Below are positions 8,784-18,070 of a stretch of 64,000 bases of DNA, piece by piece. How positions within the stretch are numbered: position 1 is the first letter of the stretch; each line of letters opens with the position of its first letter. The notes below the pieces were generated by a model. It was not told the DNA's origin and ran no database searches. It saw only the letters and a list, made by a program, of their open reading frames with translations. Where the stretch lies: positions 1 to 64,000 of the forward strand of contig NZ_QXFO01000017.1 in the NCBI RefSeq assembly GCF_003584105.1, in the 5' to 3' direction. The translations under genes and the position numbers were made by a program. The DNA is from Flagellimonas taeanensis (GTDB lineage: Bacteria; Bacteroidota; Bacteroidia; Flavobacteriales; Flavobacteriaceae).

Positions 8784-10174
8784 AAGTTCAGTGTTTGGAT
8801 GGCTTCAGTTATTCGACCGATCATTTTCTCAAGACTGCCTTTTGCATAAGGCGTTTGCCAAACGGCATACATATCCTTGTCATACAGATCTGAAGGTGGG
8901 AGGTACCCAACATAGCCATTGGCTATGTTTATAAATACAATATTGTTGTCCGGAAAAGCAGAACGCAATTGTTCCTGTATCACGGAATAGGTTTCATTGG
9001 CCTGCGCAATCACGACAGCGTTACCAAGTTGCCATATCCAAACAGGAACCTTTTCCGTCTTTTTCTCACCGATGGCCCTCCGCGTATTGATCTTCCTCCA
9101 AAGTCTGTCTTTGAGCACTCGGTCTTCGCATTTTTCATACGCCTCCAGCAGTTCTTCCACAGAAGGTAGTTTTTTATAGTCTATCTCAACATGGATGATC
9201 TGTGCCCCCATTTGATGGTTCGGAGCTTTTTCCACTGGTTTCCATAGTGCAAGTGGAGCCCCTGAAATCAAGGCCTCTTTAAACTCAAAGCCCATATTGT
9301 TCTGCGGAATGGACTCCAAAGTGGCTATAGTGGCATGGCCCAAACGGCGTCCATGACTGTCCACAATGGCCGGGTCGGCAACATATTGTTCCTTGGGAGC
9401 CAAATCCCCAGATGCTCCTTGGAAAAATAAACAAGAGCATCCCGAATAGGCTTCCACGACTTCCCGAAGTGAACCAATGTAATCCGGGGACAGCATTTTA
9501 TTTTCATGGGCAAAGGTGGTCGGGTGGCAAGCATAGTTCACCAAAGTCGCCAATTGTTTCCCCTTTTCATCCCTCACGGCCCCGACCAGCAAAGTGTCAT
9601 CTGCCCTTTGGGTAGGGTCATAGCCGATGAGATAGGTTCCGTCCACATAAAAATCCCTTTTAGTGGCCAAATCGCAGCTGCCATATCCCCAGGTAAGCGT
9701 TCCCTTTTGCATTTTGCGGCTTCCCTCTTCATACAAGCTGACCGCGGTCTCGGCCAAAAACTTCAGATAGGGTGCTATCTGGTCGCCTCCCGGTTTATCC
9801 TTATCGGCCGAACAAATACTGGGACCTGCATGTGTATGTGATAAACAGAAAAGCACCTGCTCTTCCTTTAAATTCGCTTTTGTTAGAATGTAGTTCCTTA
9901 GGTTCAGCTCGTCCGAGTTGTTCTTCCACCACCCCAGATCGGCCGTAAACCATACCAACATTTCATCGTTGACAGACTGCATCAGAAAACATTGCATCCA
10001 TAAGGGTCTATGTACGGCTTCTGCCCGGTCATGTGCGGAAGCACCCCAGTTACGGGCATATATGGACAATGGTGGTGTGATATCGGCAGTGACCACTGAA
10101 AAACTACCGGAGAAGGTACTGTTGGGGGTTATTTGGTTTTTGTTGGGGGTCATTACTGCGGTTTGATTCGTCAT
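8780..10174 (-). CDS. Neutral/alkaline ceramidase N-terminal-domain hydrolase
   Basis: A 464-residue protein without an obvious signal peptide. It matches the N-terminal domain of neutral/alkaline ceramidases (PF04734): VVTADITPP near residue 28, the paired metal ligands H113 and H115 in LSHTHAGPS, a third histidine in NYACHPTTF near 217, and the conserved GASGDLAP near 253. The C-terminal immunoglobulin-like domain of true ceramidases is absent, as in many Bacteroidota and Planctomycetota homologues found in sugar operons. Those are uncharacterised; amide or ester hydrolysis of a small substrate in the cytoplasm is the most one can say. The gene overlaps both neighbours by 4 bp. Confidence 0.8.
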   Translation of the reverse strand: MTNQTAVMTPNKNQITPNSTFSGSFSVVTADITPPLSIYARNWGASAHDRAEAVHRPLWMQCFLMQSVNDEMLVWFTADLGWWKNNSDELNLRNYILTKANLKEEQVLFCLSHTHAGPSICSADKDKPGGDQIAPYLKFLAETAVSLYEEGSRKMQKGTLTWGYGSCDLATKRDFYVDGTYLIGYDPTQRADDTLLVGAVRDEKGKQLATLVNYACHPTTFAHENKMLSPDYIGSLREVVEAYSGCSCLFFQGASGDLAPKEQYVADPAIVDSHGRRLGHATIATLESIPQNNMGFEFKEALISGAPLALWKPVEKAPNHQMGAQIIHVEIDYKKLPSVEELLEAYEKCEDRVLKDRLWRKINTRRAIGEKKTEKVPVWIWQLGNAVVIAQANETYSVIQEQLRSAFPDNNIVFINIANGYVGYLPPSDLYDKDMYAVWQTPYAKGSLEKMIGRITEAIQTLNL

Positions 10175-10947
10175 TTAGTCCTTAGGAGTGAGAGACCTCC
10201 ATCCATGAGCAAGGTGCTCCCGGTCGTATGCCGGTTGGATGGATCACAAAGCCACAAAACTTGTTTGGCCACTTCATCTGCTTCAATCAGCTTGCCCATG
10301 GGGACACGGTTCCTTGCTTCGGCTGCAGAAGCTGGGTCTTTGTCCCACACCTCTTTGCTCAATCCGGCATTGACATATCCTGGGGCAATTTCATTCACCC
10401 GGATTCCTTTTTCGGCATAGCTCAAGGCCATGGTCTTGCACAACATCCTCAAAGCGGCCTTTGACACGGAATAGGCAGGGATATTGATATGGGCGGCATG
10501 GGCTGCCCAACTTCCCAAAAACACAATGTTGCCGGCCACTTCTTTTTTCACAAAGGACCTACACACCGCATTGGCCATGAAAAAGGAACCGTTAAGATTT
10601 ACCTGAATCTCCCGTTCCCATTCTTTGGCTGTGATCTCCTGTACATCTTTCAATGTAACCGTTGCGGCATTCACAATAGCGATATCCACCTGGCCCCATT
10701 GATCCTCAACATCCTGGATCCATCCTTCAACTTCATCCGCATTCGAGACATCCACCTGAGTATAACGGTAGGTCACTCCCAGATTGCCCATCGAAGAAAG
10801 TTTTGCGGCTGCGGTTGTTGGATCAAGGATATCCGATATTCCAATCTTCGCCCCCATCTTTCCAAATTCCAGTGCCACTGCTTGACCAATGTCACCCATT
10901 CCGCCGGATATCAATACGACCTTGTCTTTAAAACTATTGCTTTCCAT
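10171..10947 (-). CDS. Short-chain dehydrogenase/reductase (classical SDR)
   Basis: A 258-residue classical SDR. The cofactor motif is SGGMGDIG (about 14-21), a close variant of TGxxxGIG. D39 at the end of beta-2 (GISDILD) favours NAD over NADP. NAAT at 93-96 stands in for NNAG, and the catalytic set is S146, Y159 and K163 (YSVSK). The C-terminus GSTLLMDGGLS is typical. Within a sugar-acid operon it most likely oxidises or reduces a hydroxyl or keto group of the monomer, as KduD- or galactose-dehydrogenase-like SDRs do; no substrate can be read from the sequence. It lies 15 bp after the dehydratase gene and is translationally coupled to the ceramidase-like gene. Confidence 0.87.
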   Translation of the reverse strand: MESNSFKDKVVLISGGMGDIGQAVALEFGKMGAKIGISDILDPTTAAAKLSSMGNLGVTYRYTQVDVSNADEVEGWIQDVEDQWGQVDIAIVNAATVTLKDVQEITAKEWEREIQVNLNGSFFMANAVCRSFVKKEVAGNIVFLGSWAAHAAHINIPAYSVSKAALRMLCKTMALSYAEKGIRVNEIAPGYVNAGLSKEVWDKDPASAAEARNRVPMGKLIEADEVAKQVLWLCDPSNRHTTGSTLLMDGGLSLLRTK

Positions 10948-10962
10948 GTCCTTATCTTATTG

Positions 10963-12141
10963 CTACCAATCCCCTACGCTACCATCTTTATAAAAGGTAC
11001 GTTGCAGTACTTCCTGCTGAAATGGATGTTTTTTGATTTCCTCTTCATTAATCTCGATTCCCAGTCCGGGACGTTTGTTCGGAAGCACTATTCTTCCCTC
11101 CTTTTTTACCTCAAAACCTTCGGAAACCACATCTTGCCTCCACTCCACATCATTATGCACACTTTCACAAATGATATAGGACGGTGTGGCAAATCCCAAC
11201 TCCAAGGACGCCGCAGTACTTACAGGCCCTTGTGGGTTATGGGGTGCCATGGATACTTTATAGGCCTCTGCCAATGCTCCGATACGGCGTGCCTCTGAAA
11301 GACCACCACAGTGAGTGATATCGGGTTGAAGAACGCTCACGGCCCTTTTCTCCAATAGCTCCCTAAAGGCATGCACTCCCACCAAACGTTCTCCCGAAGC
11401 AATGGGAGTTGTAACCGAACGCTGGATCAATGCAATATCATCCATGGTTTCCGGCCAACAGGGCTCTTCAAAAAAATACAGCCCGTAAGGCTCCAGTGCC
11501 TTGGCAAACATGAGACCCATGCGAGGGGTTGGTCTTGCATGGCAATCCACCATGATATCAATATCGTCACCCACAGCTTCGCGCATGGCGCGCACACATG
11601 ACTCTGCGGACTTTATCGGTTTTAGCCCTTCTAAGGACATTGTCTCGGGGACAGCCATGGACTTGAAGGCGGTAAAGCCTTCTTCCACGGCCTGCTGGGC
11701 CAGTTCGGCAAAGCGCTTGGCGTTGTCGGGAGCAGTCTCATAAAAATCTTCCATTTTTCCACCTCCAAGATGGCAATACAGACGGACATAATCCCGTACG
11801 CGGCCTCCCCATAGTTCATGGCAAGGCACATTGTGGATCTTGCCCAGGATATCCCATAGTGCAATGTCAATTCCACTGATGGCCGTTCCCCTTACAATAC
11901 CGTTTCCATGCCAAAAATGCTGGCGGTACATCATCTGCCAAAGGTGCTCTATTCGTCTGGGATCTTCACCCACCAAAAGTTGGGAGATGTCCTCAATGGC
12001 CCCTACCACACCTTTGGTGTGCCATTCCAACGTAGCTTCTCCCCAACCCCAAAGTCCGGGTTGATCGGTGACCACTTTCACAAAGATCCAGTTCCGCATC
12101 CGTGCATTGCACACATGAGCTTCTATCGCTGTAATTTTCAT
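10963..12141 (-). CDS. Sugar-acid dehydratase, D-galactonate-dehydratase-like (enolase superfamily)
   Basis: Starting at [10 protein letters not shown] (12141), the protein has 392 residues; an earlier start at 12165 would overlap the aminotransferase gene. It is a mandelate racemase/muconate lactonizing enzyme fold protein with D199 and H201 (VDCHARP), E225 (FFEEP), E251 (SGER) and H301 (APHNPQGPV). The spacings of 2, 26, 26 and 50 residues are the same as in E. coli DgoD (D183, H185, E209, E235, H285), so magnesium-assisted removal of water from an aldonic or uronic-type acid to give a 2-keto-3-deoxy acid is well supported. The exact acid is not. This is the key enzyme for reading the operon as sugar-acid catabolism. 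Confidence 0.88.
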   Translation of the reverse strand: MKITAIEAHVCNARMRNWIFVKVVTDQPGLWGWGEATLEWHTKGVVGAIEDISQLLVGEDPRRIEHLWQMMYRQHFWHGNGIVRGTAISGIDIALWDILGKIHNVPCHELWGGRVRDYVRLYCHLGGGKMEDFYETAPDNAKRFAELAQQAVEEGFTAFKSMAVPETMSLEGLKPIKSAESCVRAMREAVGDDIDIMVDCHARPTPRMGLMFAKALEPYGLYFFEEPCWPETMDDIALIQRSVTTPIASGERLVGVHAFRELLEKRAVSVLQPDITHCGGLSEARRIGALAEAYKVSMAPHNPQGPVSTAASLELGFATPSYIICESVHNDVEWRQDVVSEGFEVKKEGRIVLPNKRPGLGIEINEEEIKKHPFQQEVLQRTFYKDGSVGDW

Positions 12142-12151
12142 TTCCGCAAAT

Positions 12152-13516
12152 TTATAGTTGACCAACCACCTTTTTCACATTATCCAAGGTCACTTCAATG
12201 TCCTCTTCCGAATGTGCAAAAGATATACTGTTCTGTTTGATTGCCACAGGGAAATTAAATATACCGTTTTCAATCAATTTTTTGCGGTATTCGGTGTCGT
12301 ATTGAAAATCATGGTTGTTCAAAATATCGTGAAAATCAACCGGGGCATGGTCCATAAAGTATGCACAAAAAGCGGACCCTTGCCTTGCAATGTGATGGGT
12401 GATTCCCTTTGCCGTGAAAATATCCTTCAATCCATCTTCCATCAATTTCCCCAATCGCTCCACATGCCCATACACGTCCACGACAGGGTCGGCAAGCTTT
12501 TTCAAGGTCGCGATTGCTGCTGCCGTGGTCAATGGGAAGGCATTGAAGGTGCCTGCAATCAAGACCCTTTTGCTCTTCTCCGGATGGATGAAATAATCCA
12601 TGTATTCCTTTTTTCCCGCAATCACACCAAAGGGATAACCGTTGGCGACCGCTTTTCCAAAGGTGGAAAGGTCGGGCCGAACCCCACAAATGGATTGATA
12701 ACCGCCCAAGGCATGCCTAAAACCTGTTTTCACCTCATCAAAAACAAGTAAAAATCCATGCTCATCGGCAAGTTTACGCAGACCCTCCAGATAACCCGGC
12801 TCTGGCTTTACGATACCTATGTTTTGCAGGACAGGCTCCAATAGTACACAGGCAACCTCGTAACGCTTAAGGACATAGGCTATGGATTCCAGGTCATTGT
12901 AGTTGACCACGTGCACCAATGATTTATGCACATCAGGGACACCTGCGGACAAGGAATCAAAAGGGTATTCCCCCGGCGAGACACGCTCACCGATATCCGC
13001 CTTTGCGCTTATCACATTGCAGGCCACATCATTATGCCAGCCATTGTAACCTCCTTGCATCACGATGACATGGTCGCGACCTGTCGCGGCCCTAGCTATC
13101 CGAATGGCGTGGAATGTTGCTTCCGAACCTGTGTTCGTAATCTGTACACTATCCGCATAAGGGACACTTTTGCAAAACAGTTCGGCAAACTCACCTTCCA
13201 AGGTAGTTGGCCCTGCCCCCATCAAAATGGAACTGCTCTTCAGTGCCTCCTCTACCGCTTGGTTGATATCCGGGTCGTTATGGCCCAAAAATGAGGCCGC
13301 GAAGCCTGCCTGGTAATCAATATATTCTTTTCCGTCCACATCCAAGACCCTACTTCCTCTGCCGCTCTTAAAACAAATATTGGGATCTGCCTTTCTGTTC
13401 AAGGATACCACGCCTCCGGGTATCCACTTCTCATTTTCCAATAAAATGTTATTAGATTTTGATCTGATCATATTCTTTATATTATTATTTTCTTCTAATG
13501 TTTTCTGCATGGACAT
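12152..13516 (-). CDS. Class III PLP aminotransferase, glutamate-1-semialdehyde aminomutase-like
   Basis: A 454-residue fold-type I PLP enzyme closest in appearance to glutamate-1-semialdehyde 2,1-aminomutases. Visible features are the substrate-gate region NPxG-like [10 protein letters not shown] (31-40), the phosphate-binding [12 protein letters not shown] (128-139), D260 of [10 protein letters not shown] that contacts the pyridine nitrogen, and the Schiff-base lysine K288 in [13 protein letters not shown] haem-biosynthesis role is unlikely, because it heads a catabolic operon and diverges by 133 bp from a lactonase gene. Moving an amino group onto or off a semialdehyde or keto-sugar intermediate is the likely job. 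The promoter region upstream holds a GTATAC palindrome, the probable GntR site. Confidence 0.85.
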   Translation of the reverse strand: MSMQKTLEENNNIKNMIRSKSNNILLENEKWIPGGVVSLNRKADPNICFKSGRGSRVLDVDGKEYIDYQAGFAASFLGHNDPDINQAVEEALKSSSILMGAGPTTLEGEFAELFCKSVPYADSVQITNTGSEATFHAIRIARAATGRDHVIVMQGGYNGWHNDVACNVISAKADIGERVSPGEYPFDSLSAGVPDVHKSLVHVVNYNDLESIAYVLKRYEVACVLLEPVLQNIGIVKPEPGYLEGLRKLADEHGFLLVFDEVKTGFRHALGGYQSICGVRPDLSTFGKAVANGYPFGVIAGKKEYMDYFIHPEKSKRVLIAGTFNAFPLTTAAAIATLKKLADPVVDVYGHVERLGKLMEDGLKDIFTAKGITHHIARQGSAFCAYFMDHAPVDFHDILNNHDFQYDTEYRKKLIENGIFNFPVAIKQNSISFAHSEEDIEVTLDNVKKVVGQL

Positions 13517-13614
13517 GGCTCGTAAAAGATGTAAATACCGATTGAACTTTTTTGAACATCAAAACATAATGACTACCATTCATTATATTTAATGAATACT
13601 AAATTATGTATTTT

Positions 13615-13624
13615 TTGTATACAA
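13615..13624. promoter_or_regulatory. Candidate GntR operator between aminotransferase and SMP-30 genes
   Basis: TTGTATACAA is a perfect 10-bp palindrome in the AT-rich divergent spacer, 26 bp before the SMP-30 start and 99 bp before the aminotransferase start. It fits the FadR-subfamily GntR consensus tnGTantACna. The same GTATAC core recurs upstream of susC. Binding by the GntR protein encoded at 14511-15146 is inferred from proximity and motif sharing. Confidence 0.55.
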
Positions 13625-13649
13625 TTATAATTAATTTTAATTTATTTTT

Positions 13650-14465
13650 ATGAATAAACTCTCAGACATGTCCGTTTTGCTCGAAAATCTCCAGTTCCCG
13701 GAAGGACCGGCGTTCGATTCTAAAGGCACACTATGGTTTGTTGAACAGCAAAATGGAAGCTTGAGCGAGTATTCCGATGGCGAACTGAAGCGTCATATAG
13801 TGGGTGGTCGCCCCAACGGCATTGCTTTTGATTGGGAAGGATTGCTATGGTTCTGCGACTCCCTTCGCAATGAGATACGGACCTATGACCCTGTTTCCGA
13901 TTCCACCAAAACTGTAATCTCTCATTTGGGAAGCGAAACTCTCAACCTTCCGAACGATCTGGCCTTTGATGCACAGGGAAATCTTTTATTTACTTGTTCC
14001 GGGAAAGAACTCCATAAGGGAGATGGGTATTTTTGTGCTTGGAGCCCCACAAAGGGATTGGTAAAAATAGACTCCGTTCCTTTTTATCCAAACGGTCTTG
14101 CCTTTGACCAGGACAAAACCGTACTATATGTTGCAGAAACTGGGACAAAACATATCTGGAAAGGCCAGTGGGATAGCGGGGACTTCACTTGGAAGAACCC
14201 CGAAATATTCACCAATACGGGTGGCCCCATAGGACCGGATGGAATCGCTTTTGATGAAGAAGGTTTACTTTATGTAGCCGTGTTTGGCTCGTCAAAAGTG
14301 CATGTATACCAACAAAATGGAAAACTGCATAGGGAAATTAATCTGCCTGGGGCCAATCCTACCAACTGTGCCTTTGACCCTTATGGAAGGCTGGGACTTG
14401 TCATCACTGAAGCAGAAAAAGGACAACTGATCAGTTACAAAACAACGCTTAGGGGAATCCTATAA
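13650..14465 (+). CDS. SMP-30/gluconolactonase/LRE family lactonase
   Basis: A 271-residue six-bladed propeller without a signal peptide, so cytoplasmic. The single-metal site typical of the family is readable: Glu in LQFPEGPAFD near residue 18, Asn in NLPNDLAFD near 104, another Asn in FYPNGLAFD near 148, and Asp in GPDGIAFDEEG near 197. Members hydrolyse sugar lactones to aldonic acids. That would directly feed the DgoD-like dehydratase of the divergent operon after a sugar dehydrogenase step. It is the only plus-strand gene in this part of the locus, shares the divergent promoter region with the aminotransferase gene, and runs tail to tail with gntR, 45 bp apart. Confidence 0.86.
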   Translation: MNKLSDMSVLLENLQFPEGPAFDSKGTLWFVEQQNGSLSEYSDGELKRHIVGGRPNGIAFDWEGLLWFCDSLRNEIRTYDPVSDSTKTVISHLGSETLNLPNDLAFDAQGNLLFTCSGKELHKGDGYFCAWSPTKGLVKIDSVPFYPNGLAFDQDKTVLYVAETGTKHIWKGQWDSGDFTWKNPEIFTNTGGPIGPDGIAFDEEGLLYVAVFGSSKVHVYQQNGKLHREINLPGANPTNCAFDPYGRLGLVITEAEKGQLISYKTTLRGIL

Positions 14466-14510
14466 AATTTGGCCCATAGAGCTACAGCCATTATTTTACA
14501 ACACAAAAAT

Positions 14511-15146
14511 CTAGAATTCGATGGACTCTCTTTCCCCGCGGTCCAAATGTTCAATGAGTGTATCAACCGATTGTCCAAAATCTCCTTTTTTTAGCGCCTC
14601 GACAATCTTGCGATGCTCCATATCGGTTTGCTTGTAATCGTCCATATGGCTCAATGCATTCCCCAATTTAAGATGAAACAAGGGAATGTTGCTGTTGTTG
14701 TAGATTTGGACCAAACGTTCATTTCCCGTTGATTCAATGATTTTTTCGTGAAATCGGACATCGGCCTCGCAGGCCCCTCCGAAATATCCTTTTTCCACCA
14801 TGGATGTGAAGTCGTCACAGATCAACTCGAGCTCTTTAATGACTTCCTTGTCCCTTTTATTGAACAATATTTTCAAGGCCCCGACCTCAATCAACTCGCG
14901 CAGTTCGCGTATTTCCTTGATGTCGTCAGGGGTTATTTTTTTGACGAAGCAGCCTCCTTTTTCCCCAAACTCGACCAAATGTTCCCCGGCCAATCTCATA
15001 AATGCCTCACGAATAGCGACACGACTAACATCCAGCTTTTTTGCCCAAGCACTTTCAACCAGCCTTACACCTCCTACAAGCTGATTGGACAGTATTTTTT
15101 TTCGTATTTCCAAATACGTTTTATATGACAACGAATCTTCCTTCAT
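14511..15146 (-). CDS. GntR family transcriptional regulator, FadR subfamily (FCD domain)
   Basis: A 211-residue regulator with an N-terminal winged helix (about 6-72; SAWAKKLDVSRVAIREAFMRLAGEHLV is the recognition region) and an all-helical FCD ligand domain (about 80-205). The FCD metal/ligand residues appear as D and H in ADVRFHEKIIESTGN and H in TDMEHRKIVEAL. FCD regulators sense carboxylates or sugar acids, which suits the flanking catabolic genes. It follows the heparinase gene by 108 bp on the same strand; a TATTTTTG box at 15165-15172 could provide its own promoter. Palindromes with a GTATAC core at 13615 and 23008-23164 are the likely targets. Confidence 0.9.
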   Translation of the reverse strand: MKEDSLSYKTYLEIRKKILSNQLVGGVRLVESAWAKKLDVSRVAIREAFMRLAGEHLVEFGEKGGCFVKKITPDDIKEIRELRELIEVGALKILFNKRDKEVIKELELICDDFTSMVEKGYFGGACEADVRFHEKIIESTGNERLVQIYNNSNIPLFHLKLGNALSHMDDYKQTDMEHRKIVEALKKGDFGQSVDTLIEHLDRGERESIEF

Positions 15147-15254
15147 TTTGTATTCATTTTAACCCAAAAATAGGCATATGAACTTCATATTATATTATCG
15201 AATGATTAATTTAAAGATACTTCCTGTCATCACCCATCCAACCATCAAATCGAT

Positions 15255-18005
15255 TTACTTGTTTTCCGGCAAAATCGATTCCGAGGCATTGTATGAACGA
15301 CCGGGCCCAACAACATATTCTCCTCCCACGGTCCTGAAACTTACTACATTTTTCCCGAAATCAACCAGAACATTGGAATTCAATCCGCTTTTTTTATCGT
15401 ATACGTTCCAATATCCTTCCTTCATCCCCGCAAAGATTACCTCCACTTCCCTTCCTTCACTTGGTATTATCAGCTTGATAGGTTCCTCAATCAAGTCCTT
15501 TCCTTTTGAAATGTAGACCATTTTATTGGCCAAACGGACAAGGTAATATGTGTCAAACTCCTCAAAATCGACCTTGAGTGCACTGGCTTCTCCGTCCACC
15601 ATTTGAAAGACCGTCAAGAATTTATCGGTTTGACGTTGCTTTTTAGGGGAGTACATGATCCGATAGCCGTTGGCCTCGGGCCAATTGGAATTGACTTCAT
15701 ATTTGGTCCCGAAAACATGGGTCGATTCTTTTCCACCAAGCACTTGCAGTGTACGGTCTTCCGGCTTGGGAACCAACATATCCACATAGGTTTTCCCCAC
15801 TTTATCATCCAGCTCACTGCTCAATACCAACCTATCTTCCAATGTTACAGGAGCATTCAGGGTATTGATCTGCCAGTATTTCTGAAAGGTAGAGTCCTGG
15901 ACCTGCATATCGTCCGTCAGGATTATGGCCGCGGGCACATCTTCACGTTCTAGATTCAAGAACAGAAAACCTCTGGAATAGGACTCCATTTTTGAAGAAT
16001 AGGCTGCCGTCAAGTCCATATTGTAATAGCTAAACGATGGGGCCTTGGCATCCTTCCCAACTGCTGACGACCGCACAAAGCCAACATTGAACCACGGATC
16101 TGTTTGTGCCTCCTCGGGCGTCTTGGGAAACCTTTGGCTAAAGCGTGTCCCTCCATCGTTGGTCTTGGTGCGAAATAGCAGTTCTTCATTGGGATCAACG
16201 GCCAGCATCATACTGTGCGAAATGGAACGCTTGTTGAAATTGAAATCATACGGTGACCCGTAGGACAAATAAAGCCCAAGATCACCCACTTGTATTCCCC
16301 GGTAATAAATCTGTAACGCTCCGGCATCGGCGTGCTGGTGATTTCCAAAATGGTATCCACCACCTTTGATTTCCGCCACTACGTTACCACTATCCTTGTT
16401 TTGGTCCCAACCGGTCCGGGCGACCATAGATCCCAATACTGGTCCAAAATCCTTGGTCAACGGAAGCTGGTCCAAATCAAAATCAGGTTTCAGTTGGGGG
16501 TCGTTGAGCAACAGGAACAGGACCGGATTGTTCGGCAGTGCTCCTTGCTTGTAAAACTCACCCTTGATCAATGGGTTCCCGGAAAACGCATAGCACAAAA
16601 GCATGGTCTGTGGATTGCTCCAGTAAAATCCATCACTGTTGGAATACTTGACGCTGAACATGTCGCCATCCCTCAGCATTTTACCATCGGGTGTGCGCAT
16701 ATACAACCAATAATCGGTCATGTTCTTGATATTGTCATCGAAGACGGAATACCCCAGCATCCGATAGTACAGCCATACCGCATGCATTTCCCAGCCAAAA
16801 CGGTATCCACCATAGTCAATCCCTTGGTTATGCCGTGGGGATTGGTATTCAAACTTGCGCATGGGCACCAATTGTTCCAAAATGGTATACGAGACATACT
16901 TGTAGGGTTCGGGGTCCTCATCATATACGGCCAAACTCCAGGCCAACATATCCCTACAGATCTGGGCCTCATTTCCGTGTCCGTTTATGATGCTCTCCAG
17001 GCCATAGAATGGGGGCCAACCAATTTCCATGTCACGCACCAAGCGTTTAAAGTCTTTTTGTAAGATGGATTTTGTTTTTTCATCCAACAACGGGTAACAC
17101 CAATCATAGACCAATGCCCCTGTATAGAGTGCCCTACCCACTTCGCGTGTAATGTCGCCATAGGTTACATTGCCAAATTCAAGTACCGAGAGGTAGTCCA
17201 CAAGCAACTGTACAGCTTCCTTGCCGACCGTGGCATCTTGGGTCATCAGGTAATAAAATGCCTTTTGTTCGATTACTTTCTCCAGTTGTTCATCATGGAA
17301 TATTTCCTTATCCAAGTCAAAGTCGAACGAATAAGGACTTAATGCTGCTTTTTTTACCTTTTCCCAAGCCTCTTTGTTTTCGGAAGAAGTCAAACGTCTT
17401 TTTACAATGGGTAGGCTCTCCTTGTTTACCCATAGTCTTGGCCGGTCTTCGCTTGGTTTTATTTTAGGCATATAGGCCTCTGCTTCCGGGGGTGCGGTGG
17501 GGGCCACATAGGGTTTTATGGCAATGGTGGAAAGGGCCAAGTTGTTTGGGAGCCAAATTTTCAGCTTTTGCCGCTTTTCGGAAATCTCAAATTTTCCCAA
17601 CTCCTGATGACCTCCTTTGTAGCGATCAAAGACGATACGTTTGGTTCGTCTTGAGTCCCCCAACTGAAAAAAGGCATTCACCGTCCAGAGACCTGTAGTG
17701 TCCTTCTTTTTTAGCAATTCCATATGGATTGGATATGCCTCAGCTTCCAAAACATATATACCCTCTTGGGGCACTTCCAATTCCACCTCAACATCGGGCT
17801 GTACCCTTTTGTCGGGATTGGCAAGATGCTTTTTAAGGGCAACACCATATGTTTCCTCTTCCCCTACGTTTACCTTTCGTGTTTTTGTGGTTTTTTCGTT
17901 GATATCCCCTTTATGCAATGGAAGGACAGAAGAAAAACTCTCCTGCCCTACCGCTTGCAATGTCCACAATACAAAGGCTACTATTAAAATATACTTATTG
18001 AACAT
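15255..18005 (-). CDS. Heparinase II/III-family polysaccharide lyase, secreted
   Basis: A 916-residue protein with a Sec signal peptide (hydrophobic core about 5-18, cleavage near VGQES). A beta-rich N-terminal region (about 30-165) precedes the (alpha/alpha) toroid, which starts around PRLWVNKESLP. In the toroid NGHGNEAQ (about 340-347) matches the His/Glu pair of heparinase II, and the tyrosine of DYGGYRFGW (near 398) matches its catalytic Tyr. The C-terminal beta-sandwich carries GGGYHFGNHQHADAGAL. The family cleaves uronic-acid glycans by beta-elimination. At this length it differs from the roughly 740-residue PL17 alginate lyases, so the polymer is open. It is the only evident depolymerase of the locus, third in the susC-susD block. 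Confidence 0.85.
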   Translation of the reverse strand: MFNKYILIVAFVLWTLQAVGQESFSSVLPLHKGDINEKTTKTRKVNVGEEETYGVALKKHLANPDKRVQPDVEVELEVPQEGIYVLEAEAYPIHMELLKKKDTTGLWTVNAFFQLGDSRRTKRIVFDRYKGGHQELGKFEISEKRQKLKIWLPNNLALSTIAIKPYVAPTAPPEAEAYMPKIKPSEDRPRLWVNKESLPIVKRRLTSSENKEAWEKVKKAALSPYSFDFDLDKEIFHDEQLEKVIEQKAFYYLMTQDATVGKEAVQLLVDYLSVLEFGNVTYGDITREVGRALYTGALVYDWCYPLLDEKTKSILQKDFKRLVRDMEIGWPPFYGLESIINGHGNEAQICRDMLAWSLAVYDEDPEPYKYVSYTILEQLVPMRKFEYQSPRHNQGIDYGGYRFGWEMHAVWLYYRMLGYSVFDDNIKNMTDYWLYMRTPDGKMLRDGDMFSVKYSNSDGFYWSNPQTMLLCYAFSGNPLIKGEFYKQGALPNNPVLFLLLNDPQLKPDFDLDQLPLTKDFGPVLGSMVARTGWDQNKDSGNVVAEIKGGGYHFGNHQHADAGALQIYYRGIQVGDLGLYLSYGSPYDFNFNKRSISHSMMLAVDPNEELLFRTKTNDGGTRFSQRFPKTPEEAQTDPWFNVGFVRSSAVGKDAKAPSFSYYNMDLTAAYSSKMESYSRGFLFLNLEREDVPAAIILTDDMQVQDSTFQKYWQINTLNAPVTLEDRLVLSSELDDKVGKTYVDMLVPKPEDRTLQVLGGKESTHVFGTKYEVNSNWPEANGYRIMYSPKKQRQTDKFLTVFQMVDGEASALKVDFEEFDTYYLVRLANKMVYISKGKDLIEEPIKLIIPSEGREVEVIFAGMKEGYWNVYDKKSGLNSNVLVDFGKNVVSFRTVGGEYVVGPGRSYNASESILPENK

Positions 18006-18042
18006 TTTCTAATTCAAATTAAACATGCCAAGGCCATAGGCA

Positions 18043-18062
18043 GCTGTCCAAAAATGGACAGC
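18043..18062. other. Intergenic hairpin between susD and the lyase gene
   Basis: GCTGTCCA (18043-18050), an AAAA loop and TGGACAGC (18055-18062) form a perfect 8-bp stem in the 65-bp spacer. No T-run follows on the transcribed minus strand, so it is not a full terminator. A role in mRNA end protection or partial attenuation, giving more susCD than lyase mRNA, is inferred. Confidence 0.5.
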
Positions 18063-18070
18063 CAAAATAC

